NCBI RefSeq assembly: GCF_031599675.1
Contig: NZ_CP134223.1
Coordinates: forward strand, 2,914,001-2,978,000
Origin: Paenibacillus pedocola
Lineage (GTDB): Bacteria > Bacillota > Bacilli > Paenibacillales > Paenibacillaceae
Direction: 5' to 3'
DNA: 64,000 nucleotides
Under the pieces are notes generated by a model. That model was given only the letters and a program-made list of their open reading frames with translations, ran no database searches and had not been told where the DNA came from. A program made the translations under genes and the position numbers. The stretch's first letter is position 1, and each line of letters begins with the position of its first letter. Positions 8,001 through 17,279 of the stretch are shown in pieces.

Positions 8001-9911
8001 ATGAAGTTTCGGTTCGAAGGCGACGTAGCACCGCTGCTGCCCGGGATCGGGATCATAGCCGGGGAGCTTGGATTCGAGATCGTGGAGGACGGCACGCCCG
8101 TGCGTGTCGGCGTAAACGAAGAGGGGATCGAGGCCGGCTGGGAAGAGGGGAAGGCCTATATATCGTATGCACAAACCCATCAGTTCTTCCGCGGGCTCGG
8201 TCTGCTGGTCCAGCATATGCGCAAGGGGAAGCCGTTCCGAATCCGGGAGCGTCAGCAATTCGACCTGGTTGGCCCGATGTTTGATCTGTCCCGGAACGCG
8301 GTCCTGACGGTAGAGAGCTTTAAATCCATGCTGAACCGGATGGCTTTGATGGGACTGAACACCGTTATGCTGTACATGGAGGATACTTACGAGATTGAAG
8401 GGGAGCCTTATTTCGGCTACATGCGGGGCCGCTACTCCCGCGGGGAGCTGCGCGAAATCGACGATTACGCTGCGCAGTTCGGCATCGAGGCGTTCCCGAG
8501 CATTCAGACGCTGGCCCATCTGGAGGAATTCCTGAAATGGGAGCCTGTATCCCATTACAAGGATACGAAAGGCGCCCTGCTCGTCGGCGAAGAGAGGACC
8601 CGCGCGCTGATCGGACGGATGATCGAAGCCGCGAGCACCCCGTTCCGCAGCCGCAAGATTCACATCGGCATGGATGAAGCGGAAGAGCTGGGCCGGGGCA
8701 AATATCTGGACCGAAACGGCTATGTCAGCCGGTTCGACATCATGACCTCGCATCTTGAAGTGGTGCTGGCCGTTGTCCGCAGCAAAGGACTGGAGCCGCT
8801 GATGTGGAGCGATATGTTCCTGAAGCTCGCCTCGTCAAACGGCAGCGAATACTACGACGGGGAGACGAAGATTCCGGAAGAGATGCAGCGGCGCATACCG
8901 AAGGATGTCGGGATGGTGTATTGGGATTATGTGCACACGGAGGCCGCTGACTATGAGGCGTTGATTGCCAAGCACCGCCCGTTAGGCTCGAGGCTTGTAT
9001 TCGCCGGGGCGGTGTGGATTTTCAATACGTTCGGGGTCAACTACGGTCTGTCCCTTAAAGCGTCTGACACCGCGCTTCAAGTGTGCAAGAAGGAAGGCAT
9101 CCGCGAGGTGTACGCCACGATGTGGGGGGACGACGGCAATGAGGGGAATCCGTTCGCGGCGCTCCTCGGATTGCAGCAGTACGCGGAGCATGCCTATTCG
9201 GAAGGCTCACCGGAATGGGAGACGCTGGCGGAGCGCGTGAGGTTCTGCACAGGGATCGAAGCGGACAGCTATATGCTGATGAAAGATCTCGACGAGACGC
9301 CGGGCGCGGAGCCGGATAACCGGGTCCAGAGCAATCCGTCGAAGTTTCTGCTGTACCAGGACGTGCTGCTGGGCCTGTTCGACCGGCAGATCGAGGGCCT
9401 TGAGATGAACGCCCATTACGAGGGGCTGGAGCGCCGGATTGCTGCGGCCTGCGCGACCGATCCCGCGGCGGCGGCGATGCTCGAGGTGCCGGAGAAGCTG
9501 AGCGTCGTACTGAAACGCAAGAGCGAGCTCGGCATTGAGCTGAAGCGGGCGTACGACGCCGGCGATGTGGGCACACTGGCCGATGCGGCCGTGCGCCGTT
9601 TGCCGGAAATCGCCGGAGCGGTGCGGGAGCTGCGCAGCGCGCACCGGGCCGCCTGGCACGGGATGTTCAAGCCGTTCGGGTGGGAGGTGCTGGACATCCG
9701 GTACGGCGGACTGCTCAGCCGGCTCGACTCCGCCGCTCTGCGTCTGCTGGACTATACGGAGGGCCGGATCGCCAGGATTGAGGAGCTGGAGCAGGAACGC
9801 CTGCTGTACAGCTCGGCCAACCGGTTCAACAACCGGGGCGCCGGCTGGTGCAGCTATTATTACCGGATGGCGTCGCCGAATGTCTTTTTCCACGTGCTGA
9901 ATCCGTTCTAG
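8001..9911 (+). CDS. GH20-type beta-N-acetylhexosaminidase, GcnA/Hex1-like
   Basis: This 636-aa protein has a small N-terminal alpha/beta domain (about residues 1-85), a TIM barrel (about 90-400) and a helical C-terminal region. It lacks a signal peptide, so it should act in the cytoplasm on imported oligosaccharides. The KIHIGMDEAEELG segment carries an adjacent Asp-Glu pair (about D225-E226), the catalytic pair of glycoside hydrolase family 20, which releases terminal GlcNAc/GalNAc by substrate-assisted catalysis. Architecture and length resemble streptococcal GcnA and Paenibacillus Hex1-type enzymes. ATG 8001 is preferred because AGAGGAGGA lies 7 bases before it; the in-frame TTG at 7977 would be upstream of that site. 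It diverges from the dga operon and precedes a sensor/regulator pair. GH20 fold is likely; linkage specificity unknown. Confidence 0.82.
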   Translation: MKFRFEGDVAPLLPGIGIIAGELGFEIVEDGTPVRVGVNEEGIEAGWEEGKAYISYAQTHQFFRGLGLLVQHMRKGKPFRIRERQQFDLVGPMFDLSRNAVLTVESFKSMLNRMALMGLNTVMLYMEDTYEIEGEPYFGYMRGRYSRGELREIDDYAAQFGIEAFPSIQTLAHLEEFLKWEPVSHYKDTKGALLVGEERTRALIGRMIEAASTPFRSRKIHIGMDEAEELGRGKYLDRNGYVSRFDIMTSHLEVVLAVVRSKGLEPLMWSDMFLKLASSNGSEYYDGETKIPEEMQRRIPKDVGMVYWDYVHTEAADYEALIAKHRPLGSRLVFAGAVWIFNTFGVNYGLSLKASDTALQVCKKEGIREVYATMWGDDGNEGNPFAALLGLQQYAEHAYSEGSPEWETLAERVRFCTGIEADSYMLMKDLDETPGAEPDNRVQSNPSKFLLYQDVLLGLFDRQIEGLEMNAHYEGLERRIAAACATDPAAAAMLEVPEKLSVVLKRKSELGIELKRAYDAGDVGTLADAAVRRLPEIAGAVRELRSAHRAAWHGMFKPFGWEVLDIRYGGLLSRLDSAALRLLDYTEGRIARIEELEQERLLYSSANRFNNRGAGWCSYYYRMASPNVFFHVLNPF

Positions 9912-9929
9912 TAATCCCAACCCCCTTAT

Positions 9930-9980
9930 AGAAGCCGCTTCCGACCGGTGATAGCCCGGCTGACACGGAGCGGCTTCTTT
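9930..9980 (+). terminator. Terminator after the hexosaminidase gene
   Basis: GAAGCCGCT and its partner AGCGGCTTC form a stem of about 12 bp with one bulge, ending in TTCTTT. It starts 19 bases after the stop codon and separates the hexosaminidase from the sensor kinase gene. Confidence 0.7.
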
Positions 9981-10109
9981 GTTCATGTAAACATCATGAA
10001 AACCGTCAGGAACTGTTCGAAATAGTGTGAAAATTGTGCGCCTGTACTAAAGACCATCCGGGCGGTTTGAGGTACAATGTGAAAAATGTTAACAGGGAGG
10101 GAGGTCATC

Positions 10110-11891
10110 ATGGGAATCAAACAATCACTGAAGGGGAAGCTGTCGCTGCTGCTGATTGCGGCGATTGCGCTCCCGCTTCTTGGCGCGGGGGCCGTGTCTT
10201 ACCGGATCGCGTCCAACCTGACGGAGAAAATCGAGAAGCAGTCCGGCATGAACACCATCCGGCAAATCTCGGACAAACTGGATTTCATCATCAGCGACGC
10301 GGAGAACATGTCGGTATTCATCATCGGCCAGCGCAGCATCCAATCCTATCTCGGCAGCGCGCAGGGGGACATCTCCCTGTACTCGCAAAACGTCGCTTTC
10401 CTGCTGAATCTGGCCTCTTCCAAGGCATATATTTCTAACATTACCATTACCTCCGACCGGGGTTATCCGACCTTGTCCAACACGACCGTTCTGCATTCCG
10501 GGCTGCCGCGTCTGCTGGAATTAAACGCGGATGCTTATGACCCGGAGAAAAAATGGTGGACGCCGTTATATGAGAACCAGACGACCGACGACGGGATGAA
10601 GCGGGTGTTCTCGCTCGTCCGCCCGATCCGCAGCACCGAGAAGTTTCAACCGCTCGGCGAGCTCTCGGTCAGCGTTAACGTGGATGAAGTGCAGAAGATG
10701 CTTCAGGACGCGGCATGGAATGAGAGCGGGCGGATCTGGCTCGTCAACCAGGAGAACAAAATTATGTCCTCGCAGACCGGCGAGGGCCTGAACCAGTCGC
10801 TCCAATCGGTCCTACCGGGAGTTGCAGCGATGAAAGGGACCGAAGGGGTTCTAACGGTAGCGAGGGAAGGGGAGAGCAATACGCTGCTCTACTATACGCT
10901 GCCCAGCCTGAACTGGAAGCTGGTCGGCGTCATCCCGACCCGGATATATACCGCCCAGAACGAATACGTGCTGACGCTGACGGCCATCGCGATTGGTGTA
11001 GCCGCTGTGTTCGCGGGAGCGCTTGCGCTCTATTTTACGGCATGGGTGACCCGGCCGCTGACGAAGCTTGCCCGCAAGCTGAAAGACGTCAGGCCTGGCG
11101 ATCCGGTCGAGCAGTTCGAGGTTCGTTCGACCGATGAGATCGGGATGGTGCTGCACAGCTACAATCAGCTAGGCGGCCGGATTGAGCGGCTGAAGAGCCA
11201 GCTTCAGCTGAACGAAGCCAAGAAGAAAGAGGCGGATATCCGGGCGCTTCAGGCGCAGATCAACCCGCATTTTCTGTACAATACCTTATCTTCCATTCAC
11301 TGGACCGCCCTGATGAACAAGGACTGGCAGGTGGCGGAGATGGTGGGGGCGCTCGGCGATTTTCTGCGGTTCAGCCTGAACGACGGCAAGGAATTCTGCT
11401 CCGTCGGACAGGAGGTGGCGCATGCCCAGAACTATGTGAGCATTATGTCCAAGCGCTTTCCGGACAAATTCGACTCCACATTTCTGATCGAGCCGGACAT
11501 GCAGGGGCGGATAATACTGAAGCTGCTGCTGCAGCCGTTGATCGAGAACAGCATCATGCACGGCCTGCAGAAAAAACAGGGCAAGGGCAGCGTATACGTC
11601 TATGGCGAGCTGAAGGAGGGCGGGATGTCCTTTACCGTGGAGGATACCGGTATCGGCATGGACGCGGAGAAGCTCAATTCACTTCGCCGCATGCTGCTGA
11701 TGGCGGAAGCCGCGGACGCCGAAGAGGGACGAGGCGCGGACTCGTCCAAGTCCGGGTACGGACTCGGAAGCGTGCACAGGCGGCTTCTGCTGCACTACGG
11801 AAGCGGCACAGGACTTCATATCGAAAGCGGGCCGGGCAGCGGCACGCGTATTTCCTTTACTATACCTGAGGCGACGGAGGGATTCTCGTGA
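10110..11891 (+). CDS. YesM-type sensor histidine kinase (first pair)
   Basis: This 593-aa membrane kinase has an N-terminal membrane helix (about residues 8-28), a Cache-like extracellular sensor (about 30-275), a second helix (about 280-305), a HAMP linker, the His_kinase motif AQINPHFLYNTLSSIHW containing the phospho-acceptor His, and a C-terminal ATPase domain with VEDTGIGMD and SGYGLGSVHRRL. YesM-type kinases sense extracellular carbohydrates, often through a binding protein, and signal to AraC-type regulators. ATG 10110 fits the AGGGAGGGAGG site just upstream better than ATG 10086. Its stop overlaps the regulator GTG by 4 bp. Likely controls the ABC importer downstream. Confidence 0.92.
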   Translation: MGIKQSLKGKLSLLLIAAIALPLLGAGAVSYRIASNLTEKIEKQSGMNTIRQISDKLDFIISDAENMSVFIIGQRSIQSYLGSAQGDISLYSQNVAFLLNLASSKAYISNITITSDRGYPTLSNTTVLHSGLPRLLELNADAYDPEKKWWTPLYENQTTDDGMKRVFSLVRPIRSTEKFQPLGELSVSVNVDEVQKMLQDAAWNESGRIWLVNQENKIMSSQTGEGLNQSLQSVLPGVAAMKGTEGVLTVAREGESNTLLYYTLPSLNWKLVGVIPTRIYTAQNEYVLTLTAIAIGVAAVFAGALALYFTAWVTRPLTKLARKLKDVRPGDPVEQFEVRSTDEIGMVLHSYNQLGGRIERLKSQLQLNEAKKKEADIRALQAQINPHFLYNTLSSIHWTALMNKDWQVAEMVGALGDFLRFSLNDGKEFCSVGQEVAHAQNYVSIMSKRFPDKFDSTFLIEPDMQGRIILKLLLQPLIENSIMHGLQKKQGKGSVYVYGELKEGGMSFTVEDTGIGMDAEKLNSLRRMLLMAEAADAEEGRGADSSKSGYGLGSVHRRLLLHYGSGTGLHIESGPGSGTRISFTIPEATEGFS

Positions 11892-13459
11892 ACATACTGA
11901 TCATTGACGATGAATCGATCATCCGGACGGGGCTGTGCACCGTCATTGACTGGGGAGAGCTGGGCATGACGCTGCTTCCGCCGGCGGAATCGGCCGAGGA
12001 AGCGCTGGCGCGGATTCCGGCGGAGCAGCCGGACATCGTGCTGACGGATATTCGTATGTCCGGCATGGACGGGATTGAGCTCGCCGGGGAAATTAAACGG
12101 CGGCTGCCTGATGCCGAAATCATCATCCTGACCGGCTATGATGATTTCGGTTATGCCCAGCAGGCACTGCGCCAGGGCGTGACCGATTATCTGCTGAAGA
12201 CGAGCGGGCCGGAAGAGGTGATCAAGGCTGTTATGAAGGCGCAGCAGAACCTGACGGCGAAGCGGGAGTCGGCGAAGCAGGGAGTGGCCCAGGCGGCGGC
12301 GCTGCGGCAGCGGCTGATGGAGGAATGGCTAACAGGAGGAGCAAAAGCCGGCGCGGGCGGAACGGTTCCCGAGCCGGTAAGACAATGGCTGGGGGAAGCC
12401 GGCGTGATTTCCGAGTCGGAGACCCCCGGCGCCCCAACGGGTGAGGTACGGGTGCTTCTGATCGGGGCATCCGGCTGGGGAGACGGGCGGTTTGACGAGC
12501 TGATGCTCGGCAGCGCGGAGAACCGGCTGCAGGAGCTGCTTCCGTGCGTGACGCTGCGCCGGAACCGGACGATTGTCGCAGTGCTGAGGACCGAGGCGGA
12601 CCGGGCGGGCAGAGCGGCGCTTGCGAAAGCCCTGGGCCGGGTGGAGGAAATGCTGAAATGCGAGCTGTTTGCCGCCGCCGGCAGCAGGGTAAGCACCTTG
12701 GGCGAGCTTGGGCGTTCCTATGAGGAAGCGGAGAAAGTATTCGCCTACCGGGTTCTGTTCGGGGACCGGGGATTTTACGAAATCGGGGATATCGAGCGCC
12801 GCCGGGGCGGCCGGTCGGTGTGTTCGGAGAAGGAAGAGCAGGAGCTCTTGGGCCTGCTTATTCAGCATCATACGCCGCAGCTACACGCCTGGACCCGGCG
12901 GGTCGTAAGCGAGCAGCTGGAGGATCCGGAGACGACGCCGGCAACGCTGCGGGCCTATCTGCAGTCGGTCGTCATAGTCGCGCAGCGGTGGCTGGAGCGG
13001 CACCGGGACGGCCGGGGGCAGGAGACGGGCGGTTCACCCTCTTTAAGCTTCGAGCCGGGAGTCAAGCTGGAGGATGAGGTGTTCCGGCTTCTGCTGTCGG
13101 TCATGAACGAGTTCCACCGCGAAGCGGGCGAAGGCCGGTATTCGTATATCCAGCGGGCCATAGCTTACATCCGCAGCCATCTGAACCAGCAGCTCAGTTT
13201 GCAGCAGGTCGCAGGCTTTGTGCATCTGAACCCCAATCATTTCAGCGAGGTTTTTAAACGGGAGACCGGTCAGGGATACATGGAATTTGTGACCCGGGAG
13301 CGGATGAGCCGCGCGGGAAGCCTGCTGATGACGACCCAGAAGAAGATCAGCGAGGTGGCGGGAGAGGTGGGGTATGAAGATGTGAAATATTTTAGCCAGC
13401 AGTTTAAAAAATCGACCGGGCTTACCCCATCCGAATTCCGTCAATCAAATGGCATATAA
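11888..13459 (+). CDS. YesN-type response regulator with AraC DNA-binding domain (first pair)
   Basis: This 523-aa protein has an N-terminal receiver (about residues 1-120) with phospho-acceptor Asp in DIVLTDIRMSGMDG and conserved Lys in YLLKTSGPEE. A variable middle region follows, then a C-terminal AraC double helix-turn-helix (about 415-520; HLNPNHFSEVFKRETG and VGYEDVKYFSQQFKKSTG). It starts at GTG overlapping the kinase stop. It should bind upstream of the sugar transporter genes that follow 170 bases later. The middle region is GC-rich and poorly conserved in the family, as is normal. Confidence 0.92.
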   Translation: MNILIIDDESIIRTGLCTVIDWGELGMTLLPPAESAEEALARIPAEQPDIVLTDIRMSGMDGIELAGEIKRRLPDAEIIILTGYDDFGYAQQALRQGVTDYLLKTSGPEEVIKAVMKAQQNLTAKRESAKQGVAQAAALRQRLMEEWLTGGAKAGAGGTVPEPVRQWLGEAGVISESETPGAPTGEVRVLLIGASGWGDGRFDELMLGSAENRLQELLPCVTLRRNRTIVAVLRTEADRAGRAALAKALGRVEEMLKCELFAAAGSRVSTLGELGRSYEEAEKVFAYRVLFGDRGFYEIGDIERRRGGRSVCSEKEEQELLGLLIQHHTPQLHAWTRRVVSEQLEDPETTPATLRAYLQSVVIVAQRWLERHRDGRGQETGGSPSLSFEPGVKLEDEVFRLLLSVMNEFHREAGEGRYSYIQRAIAYIRSHLNQQLSLQQVAGFVHLNPNHFSEVFKRETGQGYMEFVTRERMSRAGSLLMTTQKKISEVAGEVGYEDVKYFSQQFKKSTGLTPSEFRQSNGI

Positions 13460-13632
13460 TCTAACATATCGAAGTGATATATTCAAAGGAAACGCTTTAT
13501 ATCCGAAAATAATGTCCTATTTCCTCCCATAAACTGAATTTTGTCTACCCTGATCCTGTAGAATGTCACCTTTTTGACCCGTCCTTAAGCACCTATACTG
13601 AACATACCAACTGAAACGAGGAGGGCTTGATG

Positions 13633-14967
13633 ATGAAAAAGAAACCACTGGCAATTACTGCCTCTGCGGCGGCGCTGTCGCTGCTGCTTGCGGCCTGCGG
13701 GCAAGGCGGCGCAGAGAACACCGGAGCGGAGGGGAATGCGGCCGATGCGGCATCCCCCAAGATCAAGCTGTCCATCTGGCATAACTTCTCCGGGGATGAT
13801 CTTCGAGCCCAGGCGGTCCGCGCCCAGATTGACAAGTTCAAAACGGAGCACCCGGAAATTGAGCTGGATGCTCAAGCCATTCCTCCCGACGGCTACCGCC
13901 AGCGCCTGAAGACCGTGGCCGCGGCTGATGAAATGCCGGACGTGTTCTTTACCCAGTCCGGAACCTCCATTAAAGAGTTCTACGATGGCGGACTGATCCA
14001 GCCGATCACACCGCTGCTCGATCAATATCCGGATTGGAAAAACAACTTTATCCCGGGCTCGCTGGACACGCTGTCTTTTGACGGTCAGGTGTATGCGACT
14101 CCGCTGAGCGGCTCGGCGACCTCCTTCCTGTTCTATAACAAATCCCTGTTCGAACAATATAACGTCAAGGTTCCGACCACATGGGATGAAATGATGACTG
14201 CGGTCAAGACGTTCAACGATAACAAGATTACCCCGATCTCGCTCGGGAACAAGGCCTCTTGGCTGGCCCAGTCCAGCATCATCTCGTCGCTTGCGGACCG
14301 GGTGACCGGCACCGAGTGGTTCAAGAAGGCCGTCGCCCAGGACGGAGCGAAATTCACCGATCCCGAATTCGTGCAGGCGCTGAGCCTCTTTAAAGAGCTG
14401 GCCGACGCAAAGGCGTTCCAGAACGGCTTCAACAGCCTCGACAACACGCAGATGGAGCAGTACTTCATTGAGGGCAAAGCTGCCATGATGATCGACGGCG
14501 CGTGGGCCTTGACGAACATGGCCGCTTCTGGCACCGAGGAGCAGCTGAAACAGGTCGATGTAACGATTCTTCCTTCCGTACCCGGAGGCAAAGGCGATCC
14601 GAACTCCATGTCCGGCGGCTCGGGTGGAGGTCTCGCGCTCAGCAAGCATGTGGAAGGCGATCAGCAGAAGGCTGCGCTGGACCTGATTTATACCGTCAGC
14701 GGACCGGAAGCTATGGAAGCAATTGCAAACAGCAACTCTATCGTGACGTACAACGTGGAGCCGGATCAGACCAAGGTGATGCCGTTGTTCTACAAGGCGT
14801 TCAATCTCTATAAATCTGTGAAGCTGACGCCGGTATACGACGCTTACCTGACCTCCTCGGCTACGGAAGCGGTGAACAACGGCCTGCAGGAAATCTCTAT
14901 GGGCGGCAATCCGGAAGATATCGCGAAGAAAATTCAGGAGGCCCAGGCCCGCGAGCTCGGCCAATAA
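13633..14967 (+). CDS. Sugar ABC transporter substrate-binding lipoprotein (first importer)
   Basis: This 444-aa extracytoplasmic family 1 solute-binding protein begins MKKKPLAITASAAALSL and has the lipobox LLAAC (Cys near residue 22), so it is lipid-anchored outside the membrane. The mature part has the usual binding-protein pattern (IKLSIWHNFSGDD; MIDGAWALTNM). ATG 13633 is chosen because GAGGAGGG ends 7 bases upstream; ATG 13630 is possible. It feeds the two permeases downstream. Given the neighbouring hexosaminidase and dga operon, an N-acetylhexosamine-containing oligosaccharide is a reasonable but unproven ligand. No ATPase subunit is encoded here; a shared MsmX-type ATPase elsewhere is expected. 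Confidence 0.9.
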   Translation: MKKKPLAITASAAALSLLLAACGQGGAENTGAEGNAADAASPKIKLSIWHNFSGDDLRAQAVRAQIDKFKTEHPEIELDAQAIPPDGYRQRLKTVAAADEMPDVFFTQSGTSIKEFYDGGLIQPITPLLDQYPDWKNNFIPGSLDTLSFDGQVYATPLSGSATSFLFYNKSLFEQYNVKVPTTWDEMMTAVKTFNDNKITPISLGNKASWLAQSSIISSLADRVTGTEWFKKAVAQDGAKFTDPEFVQALSLFKELADAKAFQNGFNSLDNTQMEQYFIEGKAAMMIDGAWALTNMAASGTEEQLKQVDVTILPSVPGGKGDPNSMSGGSGGGLALSKHVEGDQQKAALDLIYTVSGPEAMEAIANSNSIVTYNVEPDQTKVMPLFYKAFNLYKSVKLTPVYDAYLTSSATEAVNNGLQEISMGGNPEDIAKKIQEAQARELGQ

Positions 14968-14984
14968 TCGCCTTCATAAAGGTT

Positions 14985-15025
14985 GGGCGTCCTCCGCCGC
15001 CTGATAGCCGGTGGAGGACCTTTTT
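14985..15025 (+). terminator. Hairpin with T-tract between binding protein and permease genes
   Basis: GTCCTCC (14989-14995) pairs with GGAGGAC (15013-15019) and a run of T's follows. In sugar importer operons such partial terminators let the binding protein be made in excess over the permeases. Confidence 0.65.
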
Positions 15026-15154
15026 ACCGGGCGACACCCGGATTTAAGCAAATATCGCGTCCGTATCTTCTGCCCGCAAGGGAAAGGCCGATCGCCGGAT
15101 CGTTTCCCTCTATCTCTCTAATCCATTCTGCAAGGCTAGCAAAGGAGGCCGGCT

Positions 15155-16033
15155 ATGGCATTCACGAACCGTCTCAGAGGCTTTATTGCGATTGGGCTGC
15201 TGCCCGCCTTGACCGTTTACCTGGTCTTTGTCATCATTCCGATTGTCTGGTCCGCATATTACGGGTTTTTCGACTGGAAGGGCATCGGCGCAGCCAGCTT
15301 TCTCGGCTTCGACAATTATGCCGAAGCGCTTCAGGACCCCGTATTCTGGCGGGCGCTGAAGAACAATATGATCATCGTCGTGGCTTCCATTCTCGGACAG
15401 CTGCCGATCGCGCTTCTGTTATCCATGATTCTTAGAAAAAGCACCCGGTTTCACCGGTTTGTCCGCTCAGCTGTGTTTATGCCGATGGTCGTCTCCACTG
15501 TGGTGATCGGGCTGATCTGGGGATACATTTATCATCCGCAAATCGGTATTTTGAACGTGCTGCTGGAGAGTATGGGGCTCGGATCCTGGATCCGGGACTG
15601 GCTGGGCGACCCGGGCATCAACATGTATTCGGTCAGCGCCCCGGTCATTTGGGCCAACATCGGCCCTTATCTGATTATTTTTCTGTCCGCCATACAGAAC
15701 ATCCCCTCGGAAATTGAGGAAGCCGCCAAAATCGACGGCGCGGTCAAAGGAAAGTGGCTGTATCTGATCGTCATCCCCATGATTTGGGACACCATTAAGG
15801 TCGCTATTGTGCTGTGCATTTCGGGCAGCCTAAAGGCGTTCGATCTGATCTTCGTCATGACGGGCGGAGGGCCGGCGCAGTCCACCGAGCTTCTCGCCAC
15901 GTATATGTACAACAACACCTTTGAAATCTTCCGCTACGGCTACGGGTCGGCGGTTTCTACCTTAATTATTATCATCAGTATGATTCTGGTGCTCGGCAGC
16001 CAGCTGCTCATGCGGAAACGGGGGATGGAATGA
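15155..16033 (+). CDS. Sugar ABC transporter permease, MalF/UgpA type (first importer)
   Basis: This 292-aa membrane protein has six predicted helices. The EAA loop EIEEAAKIDGAVKGKWLYLIVIPM (about residues 185-210) contacts the ATPase. Segments such as YYGFFDWKGIGAASFLGFDNYAEAL are typical of the MalF-like subunit. An AAAGGAGG site precedes the ATG. It overlaps the next permease gene by 4 bp, so the two subunits are co-translated. Substrate follows that of the binding protein. Confidence 0.92.
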   Translation: MAFTNRLRGFIAIGLLPALTVYLVFVIIPIVWSAYYGFFDWKGIGAASFLGFDNYAEALQDPVFWRALKNNMIIVVASILGQLPIALLLSMILRKSTRFHRFVRSAVFMPMVVSTVVIGLIWGYIYHPQIGILNVLLESMGLGSWIRDWLGDPGINMYSVSAPVIWANIGPYLIIFLSAIQNIPSEIEEAAKIDGAVKGKWLYLIVIPMIWDTIKVAIVLCISGSLKAFDLIFVMTGGGPAQSTELLATYMYNNTFEIFRYGYGSAVSTLIIIISMILVLGSQLLMRKRGME

Positions 16034-16911
16034 AGACGATCGCTACCGGCAGCTTGACGGAACGACCGGCCGAAAGACAGGCCAGGACGCTGAAGTTCAG
16101 CGGGGCGTGGATCCTGAACCCCGTTCTCCTCATCTATGCGCTTCTCACCTTGTATCCACTGCTCTGGCTGTTTATCAGCTCCTTCAAATCGAACCAGGAC
16201 TTTTTCGGCAGTCCGTTCGCGCTCCCTTCGGAGTGGCAGTTCAGCAACTATACGCGGGCGTGGGAGATCGGCGGCATCGGCTCAGCATTTCTGAATTCGG
16301 TCATTGTGTCAGTATGCTCCCTGGCGTTGACGCTGTTTCTCGGAACACTTACCGCTTTTATCGTGTCCCGTCTGCAGTTCCGGCTGAAGGGGGTGGTCAT
16401 GATGCTGTTCGTGCTCGGCATGCTGATCCCGATTCACAGCACGCTGGTGCCCTTGTTTATTCTGATGAAAAATATCGGCATCCTGGACACGTATGCGTCT
16501 CTGATTCTTCCGTACACCGCCTTCGAGCTTCCAGTCGCGATCTTCGTCGTGGCCGCCTATCTGACCGCCTTCCCGAAAGAGCTGGAGGAAGCGGCGATGA
16601 TCGATGGCAACGGTTACTGGGGCATTTTCTTCCGGATTATCGTCCCGCTGGCGGTTCCGGCTATGGCGACCGTGTCTATTCTCGGATTCCTGCGGTTCTG
16701 GAACGATTTCGCCTTCGCGCTCGTGTTCATTAACGATCAGGCGCTGAAGACGCTGCCGCTCAGCCTATCGCTGTTCTCGGACGGGTACGGCACGGACTAC
16801 AGCCTGACGATGGCGGCGATGTCGATTGCGGTGATTCCGACCATCATCATTTATCTGCTGTTCCAGAATTCGATTATGAAAGGGATGGTTGCGGGGGCCG
16901 TAAAGGGCTGA
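16030..16911 (+). CDS. Sugar ABC transporter permease, MalG/UgpE type (first importer)
   Basis: This 293-aa MalG-like subunit has six helices and an EAA loop at ELEEAAMIDGNGYWGIFFRI (about residues 190-210). It forms a heterodimer with the upstream permease. It starts at an ATG that overlaps the previous stop by 4 bp and is the last gene of the importer unit; a terminator hairpin follows. Confidence 0.92.
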   Translation: MKTIATGSLTERPAERQARTLKFSGAWILNPVLLIYALLTLYPLLWLFISSFKSNQDFFGSPFALPSEWQFSNYTRAWEIGGIGSAFLNSVIVSVCSLALTLFLGTLTAFIVSRLQFRLKGVVMMLFVLGMLIPIHSTLVPLFILMKNIGILDTYASLILPYTAFELPVAIFVVAAYLTAFPKELEEAAMIDGNGYWGIFFRIIVPLAVPAMATVSILGFLRFWNDFAFALVFINDQALKTLPLSLSLFSDGYGTDYSLTMAAMSIAVIPTIIIYLLFQNSIMKGMVAGAVKG

Positions 16912-16933
16912 GCGTAGCATATCCATATACAAT

Positions 16934-16980
16934 AAGGCGGCCTGCTTACCTTATTTAACGGGAAGCAGACCGCCTTGTTT
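16934..16980 (+). terminator. Terminator of the first sugar importer
   Basis: AAGGCGGCCTGCTT pairs with AAGCAGACCGCCTT (13 of 14 positions) around an AT-rich loop, starting about 22 bases after the permease stop. A short T-rich stretch follows. The stem is symmetrical enough to work in both directions. Confidence 0.7.
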
Positions 16981-17173
16981 GTATTGGGTGGATATTATTC
17001 AGGCGGAGGTCAACAAGCCGTTGCGTTATCGCGGTGCGGGGAGGCGGCCGGGAATCAACGAATGGTCCGGCGGCGTGCGTCTCCGAAGGACACCATCTGC
17101 GCTGGCGGTGGAATGAAGCTGCAGTGAGAATAGTAGATGTTTGATGCGGATGAACACAACCGGATAAACGAAA

Positions 17174-17220
17174 AATATATCAAAACGGGGGCGACAGGAT
17201 CGCTCCCGTTTTGATATATT
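17174..17220. repeat. Long inverted repeat, 21-bp arms
   Basis: Arms of about 21 bp (start AATATATCAAAACGGG) pair with one mismatch around a 5-base loop CAGGA. There is no T-tract on the plus side, so it is not an ordinary rightward terminator. No gene is visible in 16981-17279 around it. It may be a bidirectional terminator, a stable RNA hairpin, or a relic of a mobile element. Confidence 0.75.
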
Positions 17221-17279
17221 GGGCTATATATCTACGATGGGAGGCATGCTTGTATGAAACACTCGCCGCCTAGGTCCTG

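Noticed and set aside
7843..8031. Minus-strand frame with TASQTAPQT repeats
   Set aside because: By-product of the 12-bp DNA repeat; it overlaps the operator and the hexosaminidase start.
13480..13500. cre-like GGAAACGCTTTAT before the first sugar-binding lipoprotein
   Set aside because: Four mismatches to the cre consensus, too weak to call.
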